Assembly: GCF_016124325.1 (NCBI RefSeq)
Contig: NZ_WGNY01000019.1
Location: 124,001 to 188,000, forward strand
Length of the DNA stretch: 64,000 nucleotides
Origin: Phenylobacterium sp.
GTDB taxonomy: Bacteria; Pseudomonadota; Alphaproteobacteria; Caulobacterales; Caulobacteraceae
Direction of reading: 5' to 3'
How positions within the stretch are numbered: position 1 is the stretch's first letter; the number at the start of each line of letters is the position of its first letter. Below are positions 25,255 through 34,030 of the stretch, piece by piece. Position numbers and translations under genes: made by a program. Below the pieces are notes generated by a model. That model saw only the letters and a program-made list of their open reading frames with translations, made no database searches and was not told where the DNA came from.

Positions 25255-26205
25255 ATGGCGAGCGCCACGCATGAGACGGGCCTCAAGGGCATTGCGGAAC
25301 GCTACCCGGCCCTCGGGCGGTTGATCGACGCCGTTCTGGCGGTATGGCCCGAGCACGTCGGCTTCCTTTCGAAGAGCATGGAAGTCCGCACCGATGCGCT
25401 GCTCGAAACCAGCGACCGGATGGCCGCCGCTGTACTGGAGCTCGCCGCAAGCGATGTGGCGCAACACGCGCGCGACTATCGTTGGCTATGCGACCAGATC
25501 CGCGAGGAGGAGCTCAACTTCGTCCGAACGGGTCACTACCGCTACTCGAGGTTCGCCGAGACCAACGCCAACGTCTATTCCGACGGCGATTTCATGCGCC
25601 GCTACATGCACGGGCTGCTCTACAGCCACGTCCTCTGGTTCATGCACATTTCCAGCCTGTATTTCTTCTCGCAGCGGCTGGCGGCGCGAGTGAAGCCAGG
25701 CGGACGCGTCCTGGAGGTGGGTTCGGGCCACGGCCTGCTTCTGTTCCTGGCGTTGCGCGACCTGGGCATGGCCGAGGCGGTTGCGTGGGACCTGAGCCAG
25801 GTGTCGCTCGATCAGACGCGCGATGCTCTGGCGCGCCTCGGAGCGCTCGACCGTGCGAAATTCGCGGTCCAGGACATGCACAAGGCCGAGCCGGGGCAGG
25901 ACTCGTTCGACCTCATCATCCTGAGCCATCTTCTCGAACACCTCGAAGAGCCGGTTGATGCTCTGAAGCGGTTGAAACCGCTACTGGCCAAGGGCGGCTT
26001 GCTCTACGTGAATGTCCCTCTCAACGCCCCGATGCCGGACCACCTCGTTCTTCTCGAGGCGCCGCGGGATGCGGAAGAGATGCTGTCGGCCGGCGGCTTC
26101 AGGGTCCTCGAGATCGGCTCTCACACCACCCAGGCCGTCACGCTTTCCAAGGCGCTGAAGCAGAAGACCGCGGTCACCTGCTCGATCATCGCAGAACCGG
26201 CGTGA
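25255..26205 (+). CDS. SAM-dependent methyltransferase
   Basis: This 316-residue class I methyltransferase has motif I V-L-E-V-G-S-G-H-G-L at about residues 152-161 and the later S-H-L-L-E-H-L-E-E-P block. A long N-terminal helical region of about 130 residues precedes it. The gene sits between the FkbH-like and MBOAT genes, 18 bases after the former. By analogy with FkbG in methoxymalonyl-ACP pathways it could O-methylate the ACP-bound glyceryl group; methylation of a sugar is the other option. AGGAAA lies just before ATG 25255. Confidence 0.83.
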   Translation: MASATHETGLKGIAERYPALGRLIDAVLAVWPEHVGFLSKSMEVRTDALLETSDRMAAAVLELAASDVAQHARDYRWLCDQIREEELNFVRTGHYRYSRFAETNANVYSDGDFMRRYMHGLLYSHVLWFMHISSLYFFSQRLAARVKPGGRVLEVGSGHGLLLFLALRDLGMAEAVAWDLSQVSLDQTRDALARLGALDRAKFAVQDMHKAEPGQDSFDLIILSHLLEHLEEPVDALKRLKPLLAKGGLLYVNVPLNAPMPDHLVLLEAPRDAEEMLSAGGFRVLEIGSHTTQAVTLSKALKQKTAVTCSIIAEPA

Positions 26206-26240
26206 CACCCCGGGATCCGTCGGGCGGGCGACGCTAGCGC

Positions 26241-27797
26241 ATGCTGTTCAATTCGATCGTCTTCATCTTCGCCTACCTGCCAGCCGTGCTGGTGGGCTAC
26301 TACCTGATCTGCGCTTCGCCGATCCGTCGCGTGCGCATGTGGTTCCTCGCGGCGGCCTCGCTCTTCTTCTACGGCTATTGGGCGCCCAAGTACGTCCTTC
26401 TGCTGCTGTTCTCGATGACGGTGAACTACCTGTTGGGGATGGCGATCCGCCATTACCGCGAGCATGAGCACTTGCGACGAGGATCCGTGCTGGCTGGACT
26501 CCTATTCAATCTTAGTCTGTTGTTCTATTTCAAGTATTTCAACTTCTTCATCGACAATCTGAACCATCTGCCCGGCGTCCAGATCGAAGTCGGCAAGATC
26601 CTGCTGCCGCTGGCGATCTCGTTCTTCACGTTCCAGAAGATCGCCTTTCTGTTCGACCTGTACCGGCGTCGAGTCACCCTAGGTTCGGTCGGTGACTACG
26701 CGGCCTTCGTGCTCTTCTTCCCGCAGCTGATTGCCGGCCCGATCGTGCACTATTCGGAGCTCGCGCCCCAGCTCAAGCTGTCGCCGAAGCTGAACGCGAC
26801 GTTCAGGCACATTCTGATCGGCATGATCCTGTTCGGCATCGGCCTCTTCAAGAAGACGGTTCTGGCCGACACCTTCGCGCTCTACGCCTCGCCGATCTTC
26901 AATGCATCGGCCGCGGGCACCTCTCCCGGGTTCGTCGGTGCCTGGACAGCAGCATTCATCTACACGCTGCAGATCTATTTCGACTTCTCGGGATATTCGG
27001 ACATGGCGATCGGCCTTGCCCGCATGTTCGGGGTCTGGCTGCCGTTGAACTTCCACTCGCCGCTGCGCTCGAACAACATGGCCGAGCTCTGGCGTCGATG
27101 GCACATGACGCTCAGCCGCTTCGTCCAGAACTACATCTTCCAGCCCATACAGGTGCCGATGACGCGTTTCGCGGCCGAGCGGACTCGGTCGCGTCTGGGC
27201 ATGTTCGCCGTCTCGACGCTCGCCCCGACGTTCCTGTCGATGGTGATCATCGGCGTCTGGCACGGCGCGGGTTGGAACTTCCTCATCTTCGGGGTCCTGC
27301 ACGGCGCGTATGTCTGCTCGACCGAGCTCTGGACCCACCTGCGACGGCGAAAGCGCAAGAAGGGCGTCGAGAGACCGCAGTATCAGATCGTCTTCGCACG
27401 CATCCTGACGGTGACGGCCTTCGTGTTCGCGACCGTGCCGTTCCGCGCGAAGAACGTAGGCGTCACCATGGAGTTCTTCCGCGACATGCTGCTGCCGTTC
27501 ACCCGGTCAGACCGCGCCTTTGACTGGCAGGCGGCCGTTCCGTTCGGCGCCACCGGCGCGGTGGCGGCCGCGGTCGTAGGCTATGCGATCGTCTCACTGC
27601 TGCCCAACACCCAGCAGTTCATGACGCGCGTCGAGCCTGCGCTCGAATGGCCGAAGTGGAGCAAGGTCGATACGCCACCCGTCCGGATCGCATGGCGGCC
27701 TACTCCGGCGTGGATTTGTGCGGCCGCAGCGTTCTTCTTCCTGGGGGTGGCGTTCATCATGCGCGGCACCACCGAGTTCATCTACTTCAATTTCTAG
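26241..27797 (+). CDS. MBOAT-family O-acyltransferase (AlgI-like)
   Basis: This 518-residue polytopic protein has the MBOAT hallmark I-G-V-W-H-G-A-G-W-N-F, with the catalytic His. The N-terminal F-N-S-I-V-F-I-F-A-Y-L-P block and the central Y-F-D-F-S-G-Y-S-D-M-A-I-G-L-A block are those of AlgI-like proteins. AlgI proteins pass acyl groups across the inner membrane to a periplasmic partner; the next gene looks like that partner. In this operon the acyl source may be the dedicated ACP rather than acetyl-CoA. ATG 26241 lies 35 bases after the methyltransferase stop. Confidence 0.92.
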   Translation: MLFNSIVFIFAYLPAVLVGYYLICASPIRRVRMWFLAAASLFFYGYWAPKYVLLLLFSMTVNYLLGMAIRHYREHEHLRRGSVLAGLLFNLSLLFYFKYFNFFIDNLNHLPGVQIEVGKILLPLAISFFTFQKIAFLFDLYRRRVTLGSVGDYAAFVLFFPQLIAGPIVHYSELAPQLKLSPKLNATFRHILIGMILFGIGLFKKTVLADTFALYASPIFNASAAGTSPGFVGAWTAAFIYTLQIYFDFSGYSDMAIGLARMFGVWLPLNFHSPLRSNNMAELWRRWHMTLSRFVQNYIFQPIQVPMTRFAAERTRSRLGMFAVSTLAPTFLSMVIIGVWHGAGWNFLIFGVLHGAYVCSTELWTHLRRRKRKKGVERPQYQIVFARILTVTAFVFATVPFRAKNVGVTMEFFRDMLLPFTRSDRAFDWQAAVPFGATGAVAAAVVGYAIVSLLPNTQQFMTRVEPALEWPKWSKVDTPPVRIAWRPTPAWICAAAAFFFLGVAFIMRGTTEFIYFNF

Positions 27798-27807
27798 GGC
27801 GACGCCG

Positions 27808-28884
27808 ATGAACCAGGACACGCCGCTGCCGCCTGATCCTACCGAGGAACAACTCGGGCCGGTCCGGGCGGGCGTCATGCTGGGCCTCTTCCTGGCGACG
27901 TCGGCGGCCCTTGCCGTTCTGGCTGTGCTTCTGCCGCACGATCCGTACATCCGGTTTCAGCAGCTCCGCGACACGATCCAATTCAGGGCGCAATGGGTAT
28001 ACGAGCGCATCACCCTCGATCCCACGCCGATCGACGTCGCCATCATCGGCAACTCGCGGGTGATGTCGGGGGTGAGCGCGCCCAAGCTGCAGGCGGCGCT
28101 CAGAGCTGAGACGGGATCAGACGTCCATGTGGCGAACCTTGCGTTCCCCCAAGAGGGCCGCAACATCCACTACGTCGTGTTCAAGCGGCTGCTGGATGCC
28201 CACCCGGAGGTGAAGACTGTCGTCGTTTCGCTGGTCGAGACGATGCCGCGCATCGGCCATCCGGCGTTCCGCGACCTAGCGGACGCTGGCGACGTCGCGA
28301 CCGCCCCGATCCTTATCAACCCGGACTACGGCAGAGACCTAGCGGTTCTGCCCTATCGCCAGATGTCACTGTTCGCTCAGACGCTTGCGCCGGGGGCGTT
28401 CGGCGTGAGCCGGACGCTGGCGCCCGGGTATCAAGGGCCGCTCCTCGACACCACCCGGACCTTCCGTCTCCCGAGTGGCAAGGTGGTGGATCAGGACACA
28501 CCCTCGCCGCGTCCGAAGCTGGATATCGACGCCGAGCGAGTGATCAACGGCGGAATGGGTCGGCTGCTGCCCCGTGCGCTGGCCAACTACGAATATCCGA
28601 TCGAGCGCACCTACACCCGCAAGATCGCCGAGATGGCGGCGAAGCGGCACATCCGGATCATCTTCCTGCGGTTGCCGATCTATAGCGATACGCGCAACGT
28701 GGCGGATTTGCAGTTCTATCGTCAGCTCGGCGAGGTGGTGACGGCCGAATTCCTGGTTGATCGGCCGGAGCTTTACGCCAACTACGGGCATGTCGACACT
28801 GCGGGATCGACGCTCGTGTCGCACTGGCTGGCGGGCCAACTCGTTGCGATGGGCGCGGCCGGCGCGCCGGGAGGGAATCCGTGA
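27808..28884 (+). CDS. SGNH-like periplasmic partner of the MBOAT acyltransferase
   Basis: This 358-residue protein has one N-terminal membrane helix (about residues 20-43) and a periplasmic domain with A-I-I-G-N-S-R-V. That block is the Ser-containing motif of the SGNH/AlgJ/DltD-like group. A late G-H-V-D-T-A-G block may hold the catalytic Asp or His. Such partners accept the acyl group from the MBOAT protein and place it on the polymer. ATG 27808 is 10 bases after the MBOAT stop. The family is inferred from motif and pairing; overall similarity to AlgJ is low. Confidence 0.75.
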   Translation: MNQDTPLPPDPTEEQLGPVRAGVMLGLFLATSAALAVLAVLLPHDPYIRFQQLRDTIQFRAQWVYERITLDPTPIDVAIIGNSRVMSGVSAPKLQAALRAETGSDVHVANLAFPQEGRNIHYVVFKRLLDAHPEVKTVVVSLVETMPRIGHPAFRDLADAGDVATAPILINPDYGRDLAVLPYRQMSLFAQTLAPGAFGVSRTLAPGYQGPLLDTTRTFRLPSGKVVDQDTPSPRPKLDIDAERVINGGMGRLLPRALANYEYPIERTYTRKIAEMAAKRHIRIIFLRLPIYSDTRNVADLQFYRQLGEVVTAEFLVDRPELYANYGHVDTAGSTLVSHWLAGQLVAMGAAGAPGGNP

Positions 28885-29306
28885 TCGCCGATCTGACGGC
28901 GCCAAGCCTAGCCAACGCGCCGATGCACCATGTCGGGATTGTCCAGGCGACCGAAGAGGACGCGGCCGCCATGATGGCGCTCCTCGGCCTGGAGGAAGAC
29001 TATCGAGGGTTCGTGCCGGAGTGGCACGCCCTGTGCATCTTCACCCATCCGCGCGGTGCCTCGCCCGTCGAGTTCGTCGTGCCCAGCGGTGGCCCGCTCG
29101 TGAAGTTCAACAAGGGCGCTGGCGGCCTGCATCACATTGCGCTTCAGGTGCCCGATCTCGAAGCGCTGGCGTCGGAACTGGCCGAGCAGGACATGCGCCT
29201 GCTGGAGCCCCAGCACGTAAAGGGCGCGGGCAATTTCCTCTGCAATTTCCTGAGCCCTCTCTACACCCGCGGCCTCACCGTCGAGTTTGTGCAGGTCTTG
29301 GATTAA
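28881..29306 (+). CDS. VOC (glyoxalase-like) family protein
   Basis: This 141-residue protein of two beta-alpha-beta-beta-beta units resembles methylmalonyl-CoA epimerase. Metal-ligand candidates are visible in M-H-H-V-G-I, V-E-F-V-V-P, L-H-H-I-A-L and V-E-F-V-Q-V: a His/Glu set at the expected spacings. GTG 28881 overlaps the previous stop by four bases, showing tight coupling to the acylation genes. It might epimerise or otherwise process the ACP-bound C3 unit, or act on a sugar. No direct evidence for the substrate is available. Confidence 0.82.
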   Translation: MIADLTAPSLANAPMHHVGIVQATEEDAAAMMALLGLEEDYRGFVPEWHALCIFTHPRGASPVEFVVPSGGPLVKFNKGAGGLHHIALQVPDLEALASELAEQDMRLLEPQHVKGAGNFLCNFLSPLYTRGLTVEFVQVLD

Positions 29307-29311
29307 TTCCC

Positions 29312-30205
29312 ATGGCCGGGGCCCCGTTCGTGACGGTCGTCGTGCCGCACTTTCAGGACCTCGAAGGCCTGAAGGTCTGCCTTTCGGCGCTTGAGCGGCA
29401 GACCTATCCCGCCGACCGTTTCGAGATCATCGTCGCCGACAACAACTCGCCCGTCGGCGAGGCGGAGGTCGCGCGGGCCGTCGCCGGCCGTGCGAAACTG
29501 GTTCGGGTCGTCGAACCGGGCGCCGGGATGGCGCGGAACGGCGGCGTGGCTCGGGCGACGGGCGAGTTGCTGGCCTTCACCGACTCCGACTGCATTCCGG
29601 ATCCGGCCTGGCTTGCGGCCGGGGTCGCTGCGCTGGCCGACCACGACTTCGTGGGAGGCGCCATGCGTGTCTCGGTGACCGACCCAAGCTCTCCGTCGCC
29701 GGTGGAAGCCTTCGAGTTGGTCTTCGCGTTTCACAACAAGGCGTACGTCCGCAGCAAGGGCTTCACGGTCACAGCCAACCTGATCTGCCGCCGCGACATG
29801 TTCGAGAAGACCGGCGGCTTCCGTAGCCAGGTCTCGGAAGATGTCGAGTGGTGCCGGCGCGCGACCGCTGCCGGATTTCGCCTGGGTTATGCGGCCGGCG
29901 CGATCGTCACCCATCCGGCGCGTCGAAGCTGGCCTGAACTCGAACGCAAGCTCGTCCGCCTGACGTCCGAGACTTACGCCCTCATGCTCGAACAGCCCTT
30001 CGGCAAGCTGCGGTGGCTGCTGTATGCCCTCGCGCTTCCGCCGTCGGCCATCGTGCACACGCCGCTTGCGCTGCTCAGTCCGGCGTTGCGGACCTCGGAT
30101 GCGAGGTGGGGTGCCCTCAGGACGCTCTACAAGTCCAGGCTGTGGCGTTCGCGCGAATGCTTCGGGCTGCTCGGACAGTCCCGGAGCACGTCCCGCCAAG
30201 CATGA
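29312..30205 (+). CDS. Family 2 glycosyltransferase ending inside a palindromic repeat
   Basis: This 297-residue GT-A enzyme has P-F-V-T-V-V-V-P-H-F, A-D-N-N-S-P, a catalytic T-D-S-D (D-x-D) block near residue 90 and the S-E-D-V-E-W-C-R-R acceptor block. A C-terminal hydrophobic segment suggests membrane association. ATG 29312 is five bases after the VOC stop, so it closes the decoration operon. The last six codons and TGA stop lie within the left half of module A copy 2 (30184-30232), so the repeat has replaced the original gene end. The donor sugar is unknown. Confidence 0.88.
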   Translation: MAGAPFVTVVVPHFQDLEGLKVCLSALERQTYPADRFEIIVADNNSPVGEAEVARAVAGRAKLVRVVEPGAGMARNGGVARATGELLAFTDSDCIPDPAWLAAGVAALADHDFVGGAMRVSVTDPSSPSPVEAFELVFAFHNKAYVRSKGFTVTANLICRRDMFEKTGGFRSQVSEDVEWCRRATAAGFRLGYAAGAIVTHPARRSWPELERKLVRLTSETYALMLEQPFGKLRWLLYALALPPSAIVHTPLALLSPALRTSDARWGALRTLYKSRLWRSRECFGLLGQSRSTSRQA

Positions 30206-30232
30206 ATCAAGCCGGGCGGGATCAACGTGCGC
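30184..30232. repeat. Palindromic repeat module A, copy 2
   Basis: A diverged copy of 5657-5705. The left arm GAGCACGT is intact, the right arm has one change, and the inner stem has a few mismatches. It encodes the C-terminus and stop of the GT2 gene. Confidence 0.88.
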
Positions 30233-30248
30233 ACCACTTTGGGTTCTG

Positions 30249-30295
30249 AGGCCTTCTTATCCGCTCACGATGCCTCATCGTGAGTGGGAAGGCCT
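30249..30295. repeat. Palindromic repeat module B, copy 2
   Basis: A copy of 5722-5764 with a 4-base insertion in the left arm and one change in the right arm. It abuts the TAG stop (30296-30298) of the minus-strand GT4 gene; the next bases continue as the TAGAGC edge. Confidence 0.88.
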
Positions 30296-31432
30296 CTAGA
30301 GCGCGGCTTCGATGACCTGCCGGTAGGTCGCCACCACACCGGCGCGCGTGTAGGGCGCTAGGCCGCCACGCGCGGCCAACTCGGCGATGCTCGCCTTTAG
30401 CTCCGCCTCGTCGGAAACCAGGCGCAGCAGGCCGCGGCGGATGTCCTCGTCGTCGGAACTGTTGCAGGCGTAGCCGACCTCCGAGGGGTCGAACAGGCCG
30501 TCGACGCTCCATCCCTTGGTGTAAAGGATCGGCAAACCGCTGAAGAGGGCTTCGACGAAAACCATGCCGAAGGTTTCGCGCAGGGTCGGCATCACGAACG
30601 CAGCGTAGCCGCCCAGGGTCTTTGTGAATTCGCCTTCGGGCAAACGCCCCTTCAATCGAATTCGGTCGTCACCCCGGACGCCGTGGATTATTTCGGTGAC
30701 CTCGCAGAAGGCCTCGGCCGTCCCGACTCCCCATACGTCCAACGAAATGTCGGGAACGGTCTTCGCCGCCGTCATGATCGCGCGGGCGAGGCCGCCGAAG
30801 TTCTTCCGCTTGTGGACGTTCAGGTTGAAGAGCGTCATCAGCCGCGGCTGCCCGATGGCGGCGGAAGGCGTGAAGCTATCGTCCTGTACGATCGGCGGCA
30901 GCACCGTGGTCTTCGCACGGTCCAGTCCCAGCCGGGCCTCGAACTTGTCGGTCGCCCAGGGGGCGCAGGCAAAGATCGCTCTGGCCTCTCTAAGGATCTC
31001 CCGCCACTTGGGCGCAAGATCGCGGCGGACCTCCGTGATCCTAAGGTCCGTATCGCCCCAGATGTCGCAGACGAAGGGGCGACCCAGCTCCCGGCCGATG
31101 TCCAACGCGACAAGGCCCTCGACCGAAAACTTGTGGGCGTGGATCAGGTCGGGAACGATCCCCTTCGCGGCCAGATCCGACAGGATCCAATCGGCGACCC
31201 CTTTCAGCCGCGTCGCGTGGAGGAACCCCTTGGGCGGCGCCCCATAGGCCAGCGCCGTGCGGTCCGGGGCGAACGGCAGGGCCACCAAGCTCGTCTTCCA
31301 GTTGGCGCGGTTGAGCGAATAGACGACGTGCCGGTACTCGCCGGTGTTGTCGATCAGATTGAGGACGGACCGCGTCTTGGCGCCGGCCATCGGATCGGGA
31401 AAGTCGGCCGTGACATGGACAATGGTCTTCAT
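30296..31432 (-). CDS. Family 4 (GT-B) glycosyltransferase
   Basis: This 378-residue GT-B enzyme has an early D-F-P-D-P-M-A-G-A-K-T-R-S-V loop, H-A-H-K-F-S in the acceptor half, and the donor-half block M-P-T-L-R-E-T-F-G-M-V-F-V-E-A-L with the E-x7-E pattern of family 4. It should transfer one sugar to the lipid-linked repeat unit in the cytoplasm. ATG 31432 is divergent from the epimerase gene at 31646. Its stop abuts the palindromic repeat. The donor is unknown; GDP-heptose or GDP-mannose are options because these are made nearby. Confidence 0.87.
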   Translation of the reverse strand: MKTIVHVTADFPDPMAGAKTRSVLNLIDNTGEYRHVVYSLNRANWKTSLVALPFAPDRTALAYGAPPKGFLHATRLKGVADWILSDLAAKGIVPDLIHAHKFSVEGLVALDIGRELGRPFVCDIWGDTDLRITEVRRDLAPKWREILREARAIFACAPWATDKFEARLGLDRAKTTVLPPIVQDDSFTPSAAIGQPRLMTLFNLNVHKRKNFGGLARAIMTAAKTVPDISLDVWGVGTAEAFCEVTEIIHGVRGDDRIRLKGRLPEGEFTKTLGGYAAFVMPTLRETFGMVFVEALFSGLPILYTKGWSVDGLFDPSEVGYACNSSDDEDIRRGLLRLVSDEAELKASIAELAARGGLAPYTRAGVVATYRQVIEAAL

Positions 31433-31645
31433 AGCGCCTTACGGGTCTTCCGGATTGGAGCCTTCTCTTCGAGGAACTCCTACGACCGCCTTAAGGCGTC
31501 CGCGCCCAGGATTAAAAGAGCGCCAATTGGATCGCAATGATGGGCGCGCCGGTCAATGCTCGCGGCCTCCCTCGTGGCGAGCTTTCCTTTACTGCTATCC
31601 CGAAAGCTGCTTTTGGACGACGCGTGAGCCCCGACGAGGAGCAGT

Positions 31646-32602
31646 ATGGCAATCATCGTGACGGGCGCGGCCGGCTTCATCGGCAGTCACCTGGTCGACC
31701 GACTTCTCTCCGGCGGACACGAGGTCGTGGGCGTCGACAACATGAGCCGCGGCGTTCAGGAAAACCTTGAACAGGCGTTCGCCAACCCCGCGTTTCGTCT
31801 GGTCGAAGCGGACCTGTCGGATTCCGATGCGACGCTGGCGGTGCTGGGTCCCGGGCAACGCGCCGATATCGTGTGGCACCTGGCGGCGAACTCGGACATC
31901 GCGGCCGGCGTCGCCGACAGCCGGATCGACATTCGCGACACGTTCCTGACCACCCACGGCGCCATCGAGATCGCCAAGGCCACAGGCGCGCGACGGCTGG
32001 CGTTCGCGTCGACGTCGGCGGTCTATGGCGATGTCCCGGTGCCGCTCTCCGAGACCCACGGGCCGATGCTGCCGATCTCGAACTACGGGGCGATGAAACT
32101 GGCGGCGGAGGGACTCATCAGCGCTGCCGTCGAGTCGGCCCTGGCGCAGGCCTGGATCTTCCGGTTCCCGAACGTCGTGGGCGGCCGCGCGACACATGGT
32201 GTCATCAATGATCTGTTCCTCAAGCTCCGGCGTGATCCCGAAGAGCTCGAAGTTCTGGGTGATGGACGGCAGAAGAAGCCCTATGTTCATGTCAGTGAAC
32301 TGATTGACGCGATGCTGTTCATCGTCGCCCACGGCGGCGACGACCGGCGGCAGGTCTTCAACATCGGACCGCATGACGACGGTTTCGATGTCGCCGGGAT
32401 CGCCGCGGGTGTCGTGGCGGCGTCGAAGACGGGCGCGCGCATCCGCTATACAGGCGGCGACCGCGGTTGGGTCGGGGATGTCCCGCGCGTCGTCTACTCG
32501 GTGGAAAAGATCACGCGGCTGGGATGGCGGCCGACGATGTCGTCCGAACAGGCCGTCGGCCGGGCGATCGAGGAAGTGGCGGCTCAGTGGGGCTTTGTAT
32601 GA
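31646..32602 (+). CDS. NAD-dependent sugar-nucleotide epimerase/dehydratase
   Basis: This 318-residue extended SDR has the G-A-A-G-F-I-G-S cofactor motif at residues 7-14, S-T-S-A-V-Y-G (catalytic Ser) and Y-G-A-M-K (Tyr and Lys). GAGGAG lies four bases before ATG 31646. It heads the heptose operon and its stop overlaps the next start (ATGA). It could epimerise or dehydrate GDP-heptose or UDP-sugars. The sequence alone does not decide between 4-epimerase, 4,6-dehydratase and C3/C5-type activity; the operon makes GDP-heptose the favoured substrate. Confidence 0.85.
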   Translation: MAIIVTGAAGFIGSHLVDRLLSGGHEVVGVDNMSRGVQENLEQAFANPAFRLVEADLSDSDATLAVLGPGQRADIVWHLAANSDIAAGVADSRIDIRDTFLTTHGAIEIAKATGARRLAFASTSAVYGDVPVPLSETHGPMLPISNYGAMKLAAEGLISAAVESALAQAWIFRFPNVVGGRATHGVINDLFLKLRRDPEELEVLGDGRQKKPYVHVSELIDAMLFIVAHGGDDRRQVFNIGPHDDGFDVAGIAAGVVAASKTGARIRYTGGDRGWVGDVPRVVYSVEKITRLGWRPTMSSEQAVGRAIEEVAAQWGFV

Positions 32603-33924
32603 TGCAAGTGGTGATTCTGGCCGGGGGCATGGGAACCCGGCTACGCGAGATCACGGGCGACCTGCCGAAGCCACTGGCGCCTATCGCTGGGTCAACCCTC
32701 CTGGGCCGGCAGCTCGATCTCATCGCAGCGTCCAGCCTGACCGACGTGGTGATCCTGTCGGGATATCGCGCCGATCTGATCGCCGACTACTGCGGCGATG
32801 GCTCGAAATGGGGCCTCAGCGTCCGCTGCATCGCCGAAGCCCAGCCCCGTGGCACCGCCGGCGCGGTCCTGGACGCCCTGGACGCACTGCAAGACACCTT
32901 CATCGTGATGTATGGCGACGTGGTGCTCGATGTCGATCTGGACCGCCTGGTCGACGCGCACCGGACCCACGCAACAAGCGGGACGATCCTCGTCCATCCC
33001 AACGACCACCCCTTTGATTCGGATATCGTTGAGGTCGATGCGGAGGGCATGGTGACGCGCATCCGCGGCTATCCGCACCCGGAGGGCGAGGATCTTCCCA
33101 ACCTGGTCAACGCCGGCCTGTATGTGCTGGAGCGTCGGGGGCTCGCGGAGCTGACGGGCCTGCCGCCCAAGCCCGACTTCGGCAAGCACGTCTTCGCCGC
33201 CATGCTCGATCAGGGAGCGAGCCTCTATGGCTACCGCAGCCCAGAGTACATCAAGGACGCGGGCACGCCGGAGCGACTGGCCAAGACCGGCCGCGATATC
33301 GCATCAGGAAAAGTCTCGGCGCTGTCCTTGCGCAGCAAGGCCCCGGCGATCTTCCTCGACCGGGACGGCGTTCTGAACCGCGAAGTCGGCCTGATCTCGC
33401 GGCCGGAGAATCTCGAACTCTATCCTGGCGTCGGCGAGACGGTCGCGCGGATCAACCGGTCGACCTTTCGGTCGGTCGTGGTGACCAATCAGCCTGTCAT
33501 CGCGCGAGGCGACTGCACCGTGGAAGAGTTGGGACGGATCCATGCCCGTCTCGACACGCTGCTTGCGCGGGACCACGCCTATGTGGACGCGCTCTACTAC
33601 TGTCCGCATCATCCCGACAAAGGCTTCCCCGGCGAAGTCGCGCACCTGAAGTTCGAATGCGACTGCCGAAAGCCCGCGACGGGGCTCGTGCTGCAGGCGG
33701 CCGAGGAGCTTCAGATCGATCTCGGCCGCTCGTGGCTGATCGGCGACACGACCACCGACATGGAATTGGCCCGTCGGTGCGGCCTTCAGTTCATCCTGGT
33801 GGAGACGGGCCATGGCGGCCGCGACGGCCGGTTCCCCGGCGCGTCGACGCTCACCGCACGCGATCTGTCCGAAGCCGTGGACATCATCCTCGGTCCACGA
33901 GCGGCCGAGGCGCGGGCGAATTGA
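32599..33924 (+). CDS. Fused heptose-1-phosphate guanylyltransferase and heptose-bisphosphate phosphatase
   Basis: This 441-residue protein joins two enzymes. Residues 1 to about 235 are a nucleotidyltransferase (L-A-G-G-M-G-T-R-L-R, then Y-G-D-V near 105) of the HddC type. Residues from about 248 are a HAD-IIIA phosphatase of the GmhB type, with F-L-D-R-D-G-V-L-N at 252-260 and the zinc-loop residues in C-P-H-H-P and E-C-D-C-R-K-P. Together they would dephosphorylate heptose 1,7-bisphosphate and make GDP-D-glycero-alpha-D-manno-heptose. ATG 32599 overlaps the epimerase stop; a second ATG follows directly. HddC and GmhB are usually separate proteins. Confidence 0.88.
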   Translation: MMQVVILAGGMGTRLREITGDLPKPLAPIAGSTLLGRQLDLIAASSLTDVVILSGYRADLIADYCGDGSKWGLSVRCIAEAQPRGTAGAVLDALDALQDTFIVMYGDVVLDVDLDRLVDAHRTHATSGTILVHPNDHPFDSDIVEVDAEGMVTRIRGYPHPEGEDLPNLVNAGLYVLERRGLAELTGLPPKPDFGKHVFAAMLDQGASLYGYRSPEYIKDAGTPERLAKTGRDIASGKVSALSLRSKAPAIFLDRDGVLNREVGLISRPENLELYPGVGETVARINRSTFRSVVVTNQPVIARGDCTVEELGRIHARLDTLLARDHAYVDALYYCPHHPDKGFPGEVAHLKFECDCRKPATGLVLQAAEELQIDLGRSWLIGDTTTDMELARRCGLQFILVETGHGGRDGRFPGASTLTARDLSEAVDIILGPRAAEARAN

Positions 33925-34030
33925 GCGCAAACGGGTTCAGACGATCGCAACGGAAAGCGCCTAGCGTCAGTCGGCGGCCGTATCGAAGCTGCGGACGTCG
34001 TCGCTTCGATCTTTGGGGGCAGGGGGCTCG

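Noticed and set aside
28757..29311. Long upstream extension of the GT2 gene ending at 30205
   Set aside because: It overlaps the end of the SGNH-like gene and all of the VOC gene in another frame; the GT-A fold begins right after ATG 29312.
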